This document shows positions 18,082 through 27,664 of a stretch of 64,000 nucleotides of DNA, piece after piece. A program made the position numbers and the translations under genes. Within the stretch, counting starts at the first letter, position 1. Each line of letters starts with the position of its first letter. Source of the stretch: Veillonella parvula DSM 2008 (lineage in GTDB: Bacteria > Bacillota > Negativicutes > Veillonellales > Veillonellaceae); contig NC_013520.1 of assembly GCF_000024945.1 (NCBI RefSeq), positions 1,450,501 to 1,514,500 of the forward strand. The letters run 5' to 3'. Below the pieces are notes generated by a model, which was given only the letters and a program-made list of their open reading frames with translations, ran no database searches and was not told the DNA's origin.

Positions 18082-19023
18082 TTATAGTTCACCTTCCGCA
18101 ATAGCATCCAATGTATCAAGAGATGGGATGAAGAATAACATGCCAGTAATAGGTTTGGAGTAATCAAGCAATTTATCGTTTTGCGTAAACATATTGGTAA
18201 GCATTGTTTTAGTTACATCCCAGTAACGAGCATAACCGATGAAATATGTACCACGTACGCCATGTCCTGGTTGGGCAAATGGAACATTCATACGAACGAT
18301 TTTGTGTTCTTCATCATCACGATTATCTTGAGCCACTACATTGTGAGCTGCCGGATCTTTTTCATCATCCTCCAATTCGATATCACTAAATTTGCGACGA
18401 CCAATGAATTTTTCTTGCATTTCTGTAGGAAGTGCACGCCATGCATCAAGATCATGTTCATATTTCTGTGCAAATGCATAAGAGCCATTAGTAAATTCAG
18501 GATCTTCATCTCCAATAACGCCCCACTCTACAGCCTCTTGGCCAACAGGGTTTTCCGTACCATCAACGAAATCAATAATCGCACGACCTTGTTCGTAGTG
18601 GAAGCCATGGGTTTCATCTACAACAGATGTAATAGGGCGTAAGAACTCCATAATTTGATCTACTACAGTATACGTAACAGATTCATCATTAGAGCGGACA
18701 TGCAAAAATAAGTCAGCTGCTACAGCTGGTACATCTTGTTTATCACCTTTTATGCCTTGGAAGTCTTCTAACTCTTTTGGTACCGGTGCATTAGGGAACA
18801 AATAATCCCATGCCTTACGGCTAAAGCCAAAAGCAATGCCCAAACCTTCCCCATTAGCACGAATACTAACAGAACGTTTAATGGCTTGAATACGATCTGC
18901 CATATCTTGAATCACTTCAAGCTCTGCCTCATGATCTTTACGGTTTAATAACAAAGTGGTGAAGTTGACACTTTGGCCAGCATCTTTATACACATCTTGT
19001 GTTCTAGAAACATCTACTGCCAT
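18082..19023 (-). CDS. Dyp-type heme peroxidase
   Basis: 313-residue heme peroxidase of the dye-decolorizing family (YfeX/P-type subgroup), reducing H2O2 with various electron donors. The hallmark DGTENP (catalytic Asp of the GxxDG region) is present in IIDFVDGTENPVGQ. Downstream HGVRGTYFIGYARY supplies the distal Arg region, and GLGIAFGFSRKAWDYLF is the N-terminal ferredoxin-like fold. No signal peptide, so cytosolic. AGGAGG lies 5-6 bases upstream of the ATG. In an anaerobe it probably protects against peroxide. Confidence 0.9.
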   Translation of the reverse strand: MAVDVSRTQDVYKDAGQSVNFTTLLLNRKDHEAELEVIQDMADRIQAIKRSVSIRANGEGLGIAFGFSRKAWDYLFPNAPVPKELEDFQGIKGDKQDVPAVAADLFLHVRSNDESVTYTVVDQIMEFLRPITSVVDETHGFHYEQGRAIIDFVDGTENPVGQEAVEWGVIGDEDPEFTNGSYAFAQKYEHDLDAWRALPTEMQEKFIGRRKFSDIELEDDEKDPAAHNVVAQDNRDDEEHKIVRMNVPFAQPGHGVRGTYFIGYARYWDVTKTMLTNMFTQNDKLLDYSKPITGMLFFIPSLDTLDAIAEGEL

Positions 19024-19268
19024 TTGGTACCTCCTAATGAGAAAAACTATTATAAAACCATCATAAGCTATTATAGTTTTACTGTCTATAAAATATATTA
19101 TATTGTATCAATACTATATTCTATTAATGTTAAAGTTTATAAACTTAATTGAATCAATGACTACTCGTTTGAGAAAAATAGGATTAATCCACAACGTATT
19201 TTAACCATGTAAATAACTATATAAAGGCTAAAAAGATATGTAAAAAGCTAAAAGAAAAATATTTACAC

Positions 19269-19302
19269 AAAAAAAGAACTCACACCAAATGTGAGTTCTT
19301 TA
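19269..19302 (-). terminator. Terminator of tRNA-Lys
   Basis: AAAGAACTCACA and TGTGAGTTCTTT form a 12-bp stem with a 5-base loop, ending in a run of T on the minus strand directly after the tRNA. Confidence 0.9.
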
Positions 19303-19305
19303 CTC

Positions 19306-19381
19306 TGGTGGACCACCAGGGGTTCGAACCCTGGACACCCTGATTAAGAGTCAGGTGCTCTGCCAGCTGAGCTAGTGGTCC
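19306..19381 (-). tRNA. tRNA-Lys (anticodon CUU)
   Basis: 76-base cloverleaf. The acceptor arms are GGACCAC and GTGGTCC, the anticodon loop CTCTTAA carries CTT, and the T-loop is TTCGAAC. The 3' CCA is encoded (19308-19306). Confidence 0.97.
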
Positions 19382-19464
19382 ATGACATGAATAATTATAT
19401 GCTTATTTTATAGGAATGTAAAGAAAATTTATTACACTCCTATAAAATATCAACATTCATATTA

Positions 19465-19767
19465 TTAATATTGTAATACCCAATCTTTCATAGTATTACA
19501 GGCCTCAGTAGGGAGCAAATCACTAGTTCCGACGCAATCTTCACCACTATATAGTTGGAGCACACTATGAGTGCGGCTTACTTCTTTAACAATAACATTC
19601 GTTAAATTAGACTTAGGAACGCTAAACTGTAAACCATAACGACCAAAATAGGTAAAAACAGACTCTTGTGTATCGTATTCTATATGGACTTGAAGCATCT
19701 TGCCTCCAGGCCAGCATGATTCAATATTTTCCTTTGATCTTGGTTTTAAAAAATCAAAAAATCCCAT
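19465..19767 (-). CDS. Small hypothetical protein downstream of moaA
   Basis: 100 residues beginning MGFFDFLKPRSKENIESCW. The body looks like a compact beta-rich domain (VHIEYDTQESVFTYFGRYG) with three Cys. No family recognised. Its GGAGG lies inside the end of moaA and its ATG is one base after the moaA stop, so translation is coupled to moaA. A molybdenum-cofactor or regulatory link is only suggested by position. Confidence 0.65.
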   Translation of the reverse strand: MGFFDFLKPRSKENIESCWPGGKMLQVHIEYDTQESVFTYFGRYGLQFSVPKSNLTNVIVKEVSRTHSVLQLYSGEDCVGTSDLLPTEACNTMKDWVLQY

Positions 19768-19768
19768 A

Positions 19769-20734
19769 CTACCCTCCGATTCGCCACATTGGTCGTTCTG
19801 GTTGCTCCATGCCTATACCATCATGTCGTTCTTGTTTTCGTTGCAAAGCACGTTCAATATGCTTAGCTAAACCCTCTTCTGAGGCACCATTGCGTACGAG
19901 CGATACAAGGTCAGCCTCATCATCTCGCAACAAGCACAATCGCATTTGACCATCAGATGTAAGGCGCACACGATTGCATGTATCACAATAACTATGAGAC
20001 ATAGAAAAAATAAAGCCTACGGCCTTACCACTAGGTAGTGCCAAATATGTAGCTGGTCCAAAGCCATAAATAGAATGAACCTCTGTGAGAGATCCACCAC
20101 TAACGCGTTCTAATTGAGCCTTCCATTCATCAAAGGTAGGGCCATGAAATGCGTCACCTTGAAACGGCATGTATTCAATGAACCGCCATACAACAGGCCA
20201 TTTCTCTACATACTGCAACAAAGCCTTAACTTCATCATCAGACCAATAACGGGATAAAACGGTATTAATCTTAACGGATTTAAAGTTAGCATTAATAGCA
20301 CTACGTATGCCATCTAGCACAGACTCAAGTTGACCATCTTTACCTACACAGGTAGCAAAGGCTTCACTTTCAAGAGAGTCCAAACTGATATTTACACGAT
20401 TTAAGCCAAGTTTTTTCAACCGTTGCGCTCGAGAGGCTAATAGACTTCCATTGGTAGTCATAGAAATATCTTCAAACCAACCTGATTCTTTGATACGACT
20501 TAGTAGCTCTTCAATATGAGGATAGAGTAATGGCTCACCACCTGTAAGGCGTACTGCTTTCACACCAATATGATGGAAAGCTCCTAATATTTTCATCCAC
20601 TCATCAACAGACAATAGTTGTGTTTGACTTTGAGGCGTAATTTCTGCAGGTCGACAGTAGGGACAACAAAAATTACACGCATCTGTCAGCGACAGACGTA
20701 CATATTCAATTGTACGGCCCCATGCGTCTTTCAT
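19769..20734 (-). CDS. moaA: GTP 3',8-cyclase MoaA
   Basis: 321-residue radical SAM enzyme making 3',8-cyclo-7,8-dihydro-GTP, the first step of molybdopterin synthesis. The N-terminal cluster motif is C20-x3-C24-x2-C27 (CNFCCPYC). The C-terminal cluster is CDTCNRVR with a later Cys in MRLCL. The protein ends in WRIGG, the terminal Gly-Gly needed in MoaA. It lies 26 bases after the MOSC gene. Molybdopterin would feed the xanthine dehydrogenase-like enzymes expected with the purine cluster. Confidence 0.95.
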   Translation of the reverse strand: MKDAWGRTIEYVRLSLTDACNFCCPYCRPAEITPQSQTQLLSVDEWMKILGAFHHIGVKAVRLTGGEPLLYPHIEELLSRIKESGWFEDISMTTNGSLLASRAQRLKKLGLNRVNISLDSLESEAFATCVGKDGQLESVLDGIRSAINANFKSVKINTVLSRYWSDDEVKALLQYVEKWPVVWRFIEYMPFQGDAFHGPTFDEWKAQLERVSGGSLTEVHSIYGFGPATYLALPSGKAVGFIFSMSHSYCDTCNRVRLTSDGQMRLCLLRDDEADLVSLVRNGASEEGLAKHIERALQRKQERHDGIGMEQPERPMWRIGG

Positions 20735-20760
20735 AACACACCTCGTTTACCAATTCAAAA

Positions 20761-21201
20761 TTATTTAATAATAGATACTTTATCACCTACGCGAATCGTA
20801 CCGTTTTTAAGAACCTTACCAAAGATACCTTGTGTAGGCATAATGCAAGAACCAACTTGTTTCATGATTTCGCAACCATGATGGCATTCCTTGCCAATTT
20901 GAGTAATTTCAAGAATAACATCAGCCCCTACTTGTAAGTGAGTCCCTACAGCTAATTCATAAAGAACCATACCTTCTACTGTAATGTTTTCAGCAAAATC
21001 ACCAGGTTTTACATCTGCCCCTTGTGCCCGCATATGTTCAATACTCGTAATGCCAAGCAAGCTGATTTGGCGGTGCCAATTGCCTGCATGTGCATCGCCT
21101 TCCATCCCATGATCTACAATGAGATTGGCGGATTCAATATTATGTTTTTTTTGCCCTTTTTTCTCACTAATGGAGATAGCAATAATCTTTCCGTCTGCCA
21201 C
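20761..21201 (-). CDS. MOSC domain protein
   Basis: 146-residue stand-alone MOSC (molybdenum cofactor sulfurase C-terminal-like) domain. Visible features are IVDHGMEGDAHAG, SLLGITSIEHM and the conserved Cys-bearing segment ECHHGCEIMKQVGSCIMP. These domains are thought to handle sulfur or molybdenum cofactor. Located immediately upstream of moaA in the same transcript, which agrees with a cofactor role. The start at 21201 gives MADGKIIAISIS. Confidence 0.9.
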   Translation of the reverse strand: MADGKIIAISISEKKGQKKHNIESANLIVDHGMEGDAHAGNWHRQISLLGITSIEHMRAQGADVKPGDFAENITVEGMVLYELAVGTHLQVGADVILEITQIGKECHHGCEIMKQVGSCIMPTQGIFGKVLKNGTIRVGDKVSIIK

Positions 21202-21369
21202 GTGCCCCTTCCCTTCTTATGGGAACATTCCATATACATAACTTTTTATAAACACTTAATTGTAAATACAGACTAGTATTCCTATTTATGAAAGTATCAC
21301 AAAATAGTTCTACAATTATCTATATATTATAGCATAGTATTCATACATTTTCCCTGTGAATTTAATCAC

Positions 21370-21403
21370 TAAAAAGAACTCTATTCTATAGGAACAGAGT
21401 TCT
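21370..21403 (-). terminator. Terminator after the NCS2 permease
   Basis: AGAACTCTATTC and GGAACAGAGTTCT pair with one mismatch; on the minus strand TTTTTAG follows. Confidence 0.85.
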
Positions 21404-21415
21404 CGTATGTATTAT

Positions 21416-22744
21416 TTAGCGACGACCCATTTCTTGAATTTCATCGCCATGATTAACACCATTGAGTAATAAGTTAAGCAAGATTGCCGTAATACTACCA
21501 AAAGTAATGCCAGATTTTAAAATAATTTGTGCCCAATCAGGGAAATTAGCATAAAAGTTTGGTGCCGCAATGGGAATCATAGCCACTCCAATGCTAATAG
21601 CAACAAGCATTAAGTTATGATTACCATCAAAACTAACCTTACCAAGAGAGCGAATACCGCTAGCAACAATCATGCCAAACATAGCAATGCCAGCACCACC
21701 GAGTACTGCATTTGGTATACTAGCAACAATAGCGGCTAACTTAGGGAATAAACCTAACAAAATTAAGATTACTCCAGATGCAGCTACTACAAAGCGACTT
21801 TTAACACCTGTAACCGCAATAAGTCCTACATTTTGAGCAAAGGCTGTATATGGGAAACTATTAAGAATTCCCCCTATTAAAGTAGAGATACCATCGGCAC
21901 GAATAACAGAGGCTAATTCTTTTCGACCTATTGGCTTATCCACAATTTCACCAATAGCAATACTATCACCTGTCGTCTCTACCATGACAACGAGCATGAC
22001 GATAATCATAGATAATACAGAAGCCCAGTCAAAGGTTGGCAAACCAAAATAGAATGGTTCAATGAAAGCAACCCATTGAGATCGACCAACTTCATCAAAA
22101 TTAGCAACCCCCATTGCAAAGGCAATTGCTGTGCCTGCGATCAAACCGATTAATACAGAAAGATTACTTAAGAAACCTTTAGCAAACTTGTATACAAATA
22201 CAACAATTAAGAACGTAAGAAACCCAAGTCCTATGTTTGTATAGCTTCCAAATTCTGGATTTCCTACACCGCCCCCCATCCAATTAATGGCAACTGGCAT
22301 TAAGTTAATCCCAATAAGAGTAATTATGGTTCCCGTTACAACAGGGGGGAACAGTCGAATTAGACGACTAAAGAATGGAGCTACTATAAAAGTAAATAGA
22401 CCTGCTACAATAATGGCACCGTAAATGGCAGTCATACCATGCTGTGCCCCAATCATAGTCATAGGTCCGACAGATGCAAAGGTAACACCTTGGATCATAG
22501 GGATACGCCCACCTATATTACCGAAGCCTAATGTTTGAATTAAGGTCGCAATGCCGCAGGTAAACAAGTCTGCTGTAATAAGGCGAATCAAGTCCTCCAC
22601 CGGTAAATTCATCGCCTGTGCCACAATAATCGGTACCGCAACAGCTCCAGCATACATGGCAAGTACATGCTGTAAACCAAAGGCAAAGAGCTGTGGTATG
22701 GGCAGCATGCTATCGACCGTATTCATTTGTTTTTGATCTGTCAT
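21416..22744 (-). CDS. NCS2 family purine (xanthine/uric acid) permease
   Basis: 442-residue inner-membrane symporter of the nucleobase-ascorbate family with about 12-14 helices. It has the TM1 motif QHVLAMYAGAVAVP, the TM8 motif ETTGDSIAIGE and the NCS2 signature QNVGLIAVTGVKSR. These features match xanthine/urate carriers (YgfU, PucJ, UacT) more than uracil carriers. With the purine-degradation operon in the same window, purine uptake is the likely role. A PurBox-like site lies inside its putative promoter. Confidence 0.9.
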   Translation of the reverse strand: MTDQKQMNTVDSMLPIPQLFAFGLQHVLAMYAGAVAVPIIVAQAMNLPVEDLIRLITADLFTCGIATLIQTLGFGNIGGRIPMIQGVTFASVGPMTMIGAQHGMTAIYGAIIVAGLFTFIVAPFFSRLIRLFPPVVTGTIITLIGINLMPVAINWMGGGVGNPEFGSYTNIGLGFLTFLIVVFVYKFAKGFLSNLSVLIGLIAGTAIAFAMGVANFDEVGRSQWVAFIEPFYFGLPTFDWASVLSMIIVMLVVMVETTGDSIAIGEIVDKPIGRKELASVIRADGISTLIGGILNSFPYTAFAQNVGLIAVTGVKSRFVVAASGVILILLGLFPKLAAIVASIPNAVLGGAGIAMFGMIVASGIRSLGKVSFDGNHNLMLVAISIGVAMIPIAAPNFYANFPDWAQIILKSGITFGSITAILLNLLLNGVNHGDEIQEMGRR

Positions 22745-22782
22745 AATGTCTCCTACATAAAATCTCGAAATATCACCCGTTT

Positions 22783-22811
22783 ATTTTACACTATCGTTCG
22801 GATTATAACAA
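22783..22811 (-). promoter_or_regulatory. Putative promoter of the NCS2 permease
   Basis: On the minus strand TTGTTA (22811-22806) and TAAAAT (22788-22783) are 17 bases apart, about 40 bases before the ATG. Confidence 0.5.
22793..22805. promoter_or_regulatory. PurBox-like site in the NCS2 promoter
   Basis: GTTCGG (22796-22801) with its flanks matches 11 of 13 positions of the Bacillus PurR box (AWWGTTCGGWWWT). It lies between the -35 and -10. A second CCGAAC core is at 22870-22875. Confidence 0.4.
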
Positions 22812-22814
22812 TAG

Positions 22815-22862
22815 AAAAAAGAGAACCTATTATATATATTATATTAATAGGTTCTCTTTTTA
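22815..22862 (-). terminator. Terminator after the cyclodeaminase gene
   Basis: AGAGAACCTATTA and TAATAGGTTCTCT form a 13-bp stem flanked by A and T runs, so it could work in both directions. Confidence 0.85.
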
Positions 22863-22924
22863 TTATTTCCCGAACTTTTATGATTCGCTCGGTTATATTA
22901 TTCGATTTATATTATAATGTTTTA

Positions 22925-23542
22925 TCATTTATATAACCCTATGATAGCCGACTCTTTAACATCAAGATCTTTTTCAATGACATGCATCTTAGATATTAGT
23001 TCTGCTACAAAACTTTCATCTTTAATGCCAGATAAATTAATACGCACATTCAAAAAGGCCGATTTCACCGCAGCACGCGCATTAATAGCCGCAATAATAC
23101 CATCTGTAATAAGGTTTTGATTCCCCTTACGAGAGGCTAGTTCTGCTAAATCAAATATTTGATTCGCTAATTCTCCAATTTCAAAAGGTACCATAGCAGC
23201 ATCTTTGTAAGCTTGTTGAATAGCAGCTGTACGCGCAGCCTTTTCTTCATCTGTATTCTTTGGCAATCCTAAGACGTTCATAAAGATATTAAATACATCT
23301 GCATCAGCTTGAGATAATTCGAGCATGCGCTCGCGAATCGCTTCTGCTTTAGCTTGAAGCTCCTCCATTTCGTTCTGAACCGCTTCATAACCTTTTTTAC
23401 CAAATGTAAGGTTTGCTACCATTTCTGCTAAAGCCGCTCCCGTCGCAGCAGTCAATGCCGCAATAGCACCACCACCTGGCGTTGGCTCTTTAGATGCAGT
23501 AGCAGCCACAAAATCTATCACTCGTTGTTCCACCAATTTCAT
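22925..23542 (-). CDS. fchA: Cyclodeaminase/methenyl-THF cyclohydrolase family protein
   Basis: 205-residue helical protein of the FTCD/FchA family, with the signature SKEPTPGGGAIAALTAATGA near the N-terminus. Members release ammonia from formimino-THF or hydrolyse 5,10-methenyl-THF. Placed between the purine permease and fhs, it would pass one-carbon units from purine-derived formiminoglycine into formyl-THF. Which of the two reactions it performs cannot be told from sequence. GAGG lies 7 bases before the ATG; a terminator separates it from fhs. Confidence 0.85.
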   Translation of the reverse strand: MKLVEQRVIDFVAATASKEPTPGGGAIAALTAATGAALAEMVANLTFGKKGYEAVQNEMEELQAKAEAIRERMLELSQADADVFNIFMNVLGLPKNTDEEKAARTAAIQQAYKDAAMVPFEIGELANQIFDLAELASRKGNQNLITDGIIAAINARAAVKSAFLNVRINLSGIKDESFVAELISKMHVIEKDLDVKESAIIGLYK

Positions 23543-23557
23543 AACAAGACCTCATGT

Positions 23558-23592
23558 AAAAGCGATAACAAGATATGTCTTGTTATCGCTTT
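23558..23592 (-). terminator. Terminator after fhs
   Basis: AAGCGATAACAAGA and TCTTGTTATCGCTT form a 14-bp perfect stem with a 4-base loop; TTTTAC follows on the minus strand. Confidence 0.85.
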
Positions 23593-23701
23593 GTAATTAC
23601 TATAAAAATCTACAAATATTGAACACAATAAAAAATATAACTAATTATAGCAGACACTATAAATCTCCAGTTAAGAAACGTTCTACTATAAACAATATCT
23701 A

Positions 23702-25372
23702 TTAAAATAAGCCTTTAATTGTGCCGTCTGCTTCAATATCCATATTAAGAGCAGCAGGACGTTTAGGAAGGCCTGGCATTACCATTACATCACCTGTACG
23801 ACATACAATAAAGCCTGCCCCATTGGCAACACGAATATCGGATACAGTAATAGTGAATCCTGTTGGAGCCCCTAATAATGCTGGATTATCAGATAAGGAA
23901 TATTGCGTTTTCGCCATACATACAGGCAAACGATCCAGTCCCCAATCTGCTAATTGTTTAATTTGCTTTTTGGCTTTGTCCGTAAAGATAACTCCATCGC
24001 CACCATAAATAGTTTTAACGATTTTATTAACTTTATCCTCTAAACTATCTTCCAAATCATATACGAATTTAGGTGTTGGCTTAGGACCTTCAAGTAACTC
24101 TACGACTTTTTTTGCCATATCAGTGCCGCCTTCGCCACCCTTTTCCCAACATTCATTAAGCTCTACAGGCACGCCAAACTCATCACATAGGCGAGTCAAC
24201 TCAGCAATTTCTGCATCTGTATCGCTAGCAAATTTATTGATTGCCACTAATACAGGCACATTGAAATAACGCATGTTTTCAATTGCTTTTTGTAAGTTGC
24301 TGAAACCTTTAGTTACAGCTTCAACATTTTCTGTATTCAACTCTTGTTTTGGTACACCACCATGCATTTTAAGAGCTCGTAATGTAGCTACGATAACGAT
24401 TGCATCAGGGAAAATATCGCCGTATCGGCATTTAATATCAAGGAACTTTTCAGCACCCAAGTCAGCGCCAAAGCCCGCTTCCGTAACTACGATATCACCA
24501 AGCTTAAGTCCTAGTTTTGTAGCTACAATGGAGTTACAACCATGAGCGATATTTGCAAAGGGACCACCGTGAACAATGGCTGGTGTATGTTCCAATGTTT
24601 GTACGAGATTTGGCTTGATAGCATCTTTCATGAGAAGCGCCATTGCCCCTTGGCAACCAAGTTGATGAACATAAACAGGATCACCTGCTAAGTTACAACC
24701 GATAACGATGCGACCAAACCGTTCTTTCAAATCTTCTAAATCCTTAGCTAAGCAAAGAATAGCCATGATTTCAGAAGCAACGGTAATCATAAAATGATCT
24801 TCCCGAGGGAATCCACATACTTTGCCACCAAGTGCAACTGTCACATTGCGAAGAGCACGATCATTCATATCTAGAACACGTGTCCAAGATAGTTGACGCA
24901 AATCGATTTGCAATTCATTACCTTGATGGATATGGTTATCGATCATAGCGGATAATAAATTGTTAGCCGCTGTAATAGCATGCATATCACCTGTAAAGTG
25001 AAGGTTGATGTCATCCATAGGTACAACTTGAGCATAACCACCACCTGCTGCACCACCTTTAATCCCAAAAACAGGTCCTAAGGATGGCTCACGTAATGTA
25101 GCAATTGCATTTTTACCGATTTTTTGTAGCCCCTGTACGAGACCAATGCTCGTTGTAGACTTACCTTCCCCGGCTGGTGTTGGCGTGATTGCTGTGACTA
25201 ACACCAATTTACCATCTGGCTTAGATTCTAAACGGCGAATGGCATCAAAGGAAATTTTCGCTTTATAATGACCATATTGTTCAATATCATCAGGTGTTAA
25301 ACCACATTTATCGGCAATAACCTGAATCTTCTCCATTGTATTCTGTTGGGCAATCTCAATATCGCTTAACAT
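23702..25372 (-). CDS. fhs: Formate-tetrahydrofolate ligase
   Basis: 556-residue cytosolic enzyme interconverting formate, ATP and THF with 10-formyl-THF. The P-loop [16 protein letters not shown] is near residue 50, followed by [20 protein letters not shown], a long invariant segment of the family. The start at 25372 has GAGGAGG upstream; in-frame codons further up (to 25429) lack such support. In purine-fermenting anaerobes the reverse direction makes ATP. It can equally serve purine synthesis. Confidence 0.96.
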   Translation of the reverse strand: MLSDIEIAQQNTMEKIQVIADKCGLTPDDIEQYGHYKAKISFDAIRRLESKPDGKLVLVTAITPTPAGEGKSTTSIGLVQGLQKIGKNAIATLREPSLGPVFGIKGGAAGGGYAQVVPMDDINLHFTGDMHAITAANNLLSAMIDNHIHQGNELQIDLRQLSWTRVLDMNDRALRNVTVALGGKVCGFPREDHFMITVASEIMAILCLAKDLEDLKERFGRIVIGCNLAGDPVYVHQLGCQGAMALLMKDAIKPNLVQTLEHTPAIVHGGPFANIAHGCNSIVATKLGLKLGDIVVTEAGFGADLGAEKFLDIKCRYGDIFPDAIVIVATLRALKMHGGVPKQELNTENVEAVTKGFSNLQKAIENMRYFNVPVLVAINKFASDTDAEIAELTRLCDEFGVPVELNECWEKGGEGGTDMAKKVVELLEGPKPTPKFVYDLEDSLEDKVNKIVKTIYGGDGVIFTDKAKKQIKQLADWGLDRLPVCMAKTQYSLSDNPALLGAPTGFTITVSDIRVANGAGFIVCRTGDVMVMPGLPKRPAALNMDIEADGTIKGLF

Positions 25373-25565
25373 AAAGCCTCCTCGGCACCATGGCCAGCTC
25401 AAAACTATATAACAACTATGAAACCACATTCAATGTCTACTGTAGATGTATATTTGTACAACTACAGTAATCTATTATATATGAAAGTAGCCCTTATGTC
25501 TAATCAATTCTTACCTATCTATACATTATATTAACTTATTACTAAAATATTCTCTCCCAATAGTA

Positions 25566-25600
25566 CAAAAATAAAACCGCCACCTATGGTGACGGTTTTG
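25566..25600 (-). terminator. Terminator after the SLC13-type carrier
   Basis: AAAACCGCCACC (25573-25584) and GGTGACGGTTTT (25588-25599) pair over 12 bp with one G-U; ATTTTTG follows on the minus strand. Confidence 0.85.
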
Positions 25601-25620
25601 TATGACTAACCTTTATATAA

Positions 25621-26895
25621 TTACGGGTTAAACGGGAACAAAATCGGTAACAATACTAAAGATACAATTGCAGATACTACAATTAACGGTACGCCGGCTT
25701 TCACATAGTCCTTAAAACTATAACCAGCTACATTATATACCATAGTATTCGCAGGCATCCCTATAGGTGTACCATACGCAAGAGAGCTAGAAATTACGAT
25801 TGCAACAAGAATCGCCTTAGGATCAAAACCTAATTGAGATGCTAAAGACAATCCGATTGGAGCTAGCAATGCAACATCTGCTGTATTGGACATAAAGTTT
25901 GTCATAAATACTGATAGGAAGAAAAGTACCGCTAATAATGCCAATGGATTAGGTGTATCCCCCAAAGCATCAACAATAAGATTTGCAATATATGCACCTG
26001 CCCCAGATTTTACCATTGCTGTACCAAGAGCTAAGGAACCTACAAATAGTAGAATTGTCTTCATATCGATAGACTTAACTGCTTCGTTTTCGGTAATAAC
26101 TCCTGTCGCTACGATAACAAGTGCACCTACCCAGGCACTAACCGCTAAGGATACACCAATTTGTTTTTCAAAAATCATAGCAGCGATAGTCAACACCAAT
26201 ACCAAACCAGCTACCCATTTTTTCCAAACTGGAACATGACTGAAATCAGCATTTTTTTGATAATTTGGATCAGGTTCACGTGTTGGAACCTCAGGTAAGA
26301 ATCTTTTACCAATGAATGCATAGAATAAAGTACCTACGATAAGCATAGGTAAACCTACTTCACCATAAGCAAAGAAACTAAAGGATCCAAGGCCAGCTTC
26401 TTGCAAATTAGAATTTGCAATCATATTACCAGGAGAGCCAATCATAGAAATATTTCCCCCCATAGCAGCGGCAAATACGATTGGCATTAAGAATTTAGTT
26501 TGGTTAAAACCACCCTTTTTACAAATACCAATAACAACAGGAATCATAACCGCTGCAGTACCTGTATTAGATAAGAAGCCGGACATAATACCTGTAAGCA
26601 TCATAATAGCAATAATAAGGATAGTTTCATTTTTAGCAAATTTATTAACAACGTTACCAACATCAACAGCTACACCTGTTTCAAAGAAAGCAGCGCCGAT
26701 AATAAACATAGCGATAAACAAAATAACATTAGAGTCAACGAAACCTTTAAAAGCTTCCGTTGCAGTTAATACACCAGAAAGATGTAATCCAACGGCCACA
26801 ATCATAGCCGTAATAGACAATGGAATTTTCTCCAATGCAAACATTACGATTGCAAATACAAGAAATCCCAGTGTAATAGCAATACTATAATCCAT
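25621..26895 (-). CDS. SLC13/DASS-type anion permease, possibly tartrate or dicarboxylate carrier
   Basis: 424-residue inner-membrane protein with about 11 helices in two repeats. The paired clamp motifs SNTGTAAVMIPVV and SNTADVALLAPIG are the Ser-Asn-Thr signatures of the ion-transporter superfamily that includes divalent anion:sodium symporters. It lies 157 bases behind ttdB on the same strand. That supports tartrate, fumarate or succinate transport, analogous to TtdT, but substrate is inferred. AGGA precedes the ATG at 26895; the ATG at 26919 is less well placed. Confidence 0.8.
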   Translation of the reverse strand: MDYSIAITLGFLVFAIVMFALEKIPLSITAMIVAVGLHLSGVLTATEAFKGFVDSNVILFIAMFIIGAAFFETGVAVDVGNVVNKFAKNETILIIAIMMLTGIMSGFLSNTGTAAVMIPVVIGICKKGGFNQTKFLMPIVFAAAMGGNISMIGSPGNMIANSNLQEAGLGSFSFFAYGEVGLPMLIVGTLFYAFIGKRFLPEVPTREPDPNYQKNADFSHVPVWKKWVAGLVLVLTIAAMIFEKQIGVSLAVSAWVGALVIVATGVITENEAVKSIDMKTILLFVGSLALGTAMVKSGAGAYIANLIVDALGDTPNPLALLAVLFFLSVFMTNFMSNTADVALLAPIGLSLASQLGFDPKAILVAIVISSSLAYGTPIGMPANTMVYNVAGYSFKDYVKAGVPLIVVSAIVSLVLLPILFPFNP

Positions 26896-27052
26896 GAGAA
26901 TTCCTTTCATGGTAGTCATACTCTTATAGTATATCTATATGAAGATACGCTGTAAATCACAAAACAATATTATTAATAATTATTTCTCATATAGATATAT
27001 TTACAAGTTATAAAGTTATTCATAATATAAAGAAATCGCTATTCTTATCTTA

Positions 27053-27664
27053 TTATTTGATGAAACCTACGTGTTTATAAATCTCTTCTAACACTTCTTC
27101 TTTCTTCGCATTGTATTCTACTTTTTTATTTTCAAAGTAGTTATTACCGTCTGCATCAATGGATACGATAAGCGGACCAAATTCTTTAACCTTAAAAGTC
27201 CACAAAGTCTCACACATACCTAATTCACGCCAATTAGCAGATTCTACTTTTTCGACTTCTGTAGCAGCAAGAACCGCATTACCTGCAGGGAACACACAGT
27301 GTAGTGCACCAAAGTCTTTGCAGGCACGTGCTGTTTCAGGACCCATGCCACCTTTACCTACAATGAGACGTACACCTGTCTTTTTAACAAATTCATATTC
27401 GTATTTTTCCATCCTCATAGATGTAGTAGGTCCTACAGATACAACTTCAAATTCATTATCGCTTATAGTACGAATAATTGGACCTGCATGAAGTATAGCC
27501 CCATCTTTAACATCAACCGGTAACGTTTTACCTTCTTCTACCACACGACGATGCCCTATATCACGACAGGTTGTAATATGCCCAGTCAAATAAATCACAT
27601 CGCCTGGCTTAATGCCTGCTAAATCAGATTGTTGAATAGGTGTAGTTAATATTTTCTTAGCCAT
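27053..27664 (-). CDS. ttdB: L(+)-tartrate dehydratase beta subunit (class I fumarase-like)
   Basis: 203-residue C-terminal-type subunit of the class I Fe-S hydro-lyases. It opens [20 protein letters not shown] and contains [27 protein letters not shown] and [18 protein letters not shown] recall this pattern as close to E. coli TtdB; plain two-subunit fumarase is the alternative. Its ATG shares one base with the ttdA stop (TAATG), so the subunits are translationally coupled. With TtdA it dehydrates tartrate to oxaloacetate. Confidence 0.85.
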   Translation of the reverse strand: MAKKILTTPIQQSDLAGIKPGDVIYLTGHITTCRDIGHRRVVEEGKTLPVDVKDGAILHAGPIIRTISDNEFEVVSVGPTTSMRMEKYEYEFVKKTGVRLIVGKGGMGPETARACKDFGALHCVFPAGNAVLAATEVEKVESANWRELGMCETLWTFKVKEFGPLIVSIDADGNNYFENKKVEYNAKKEEVLEEIYKHVGFIK

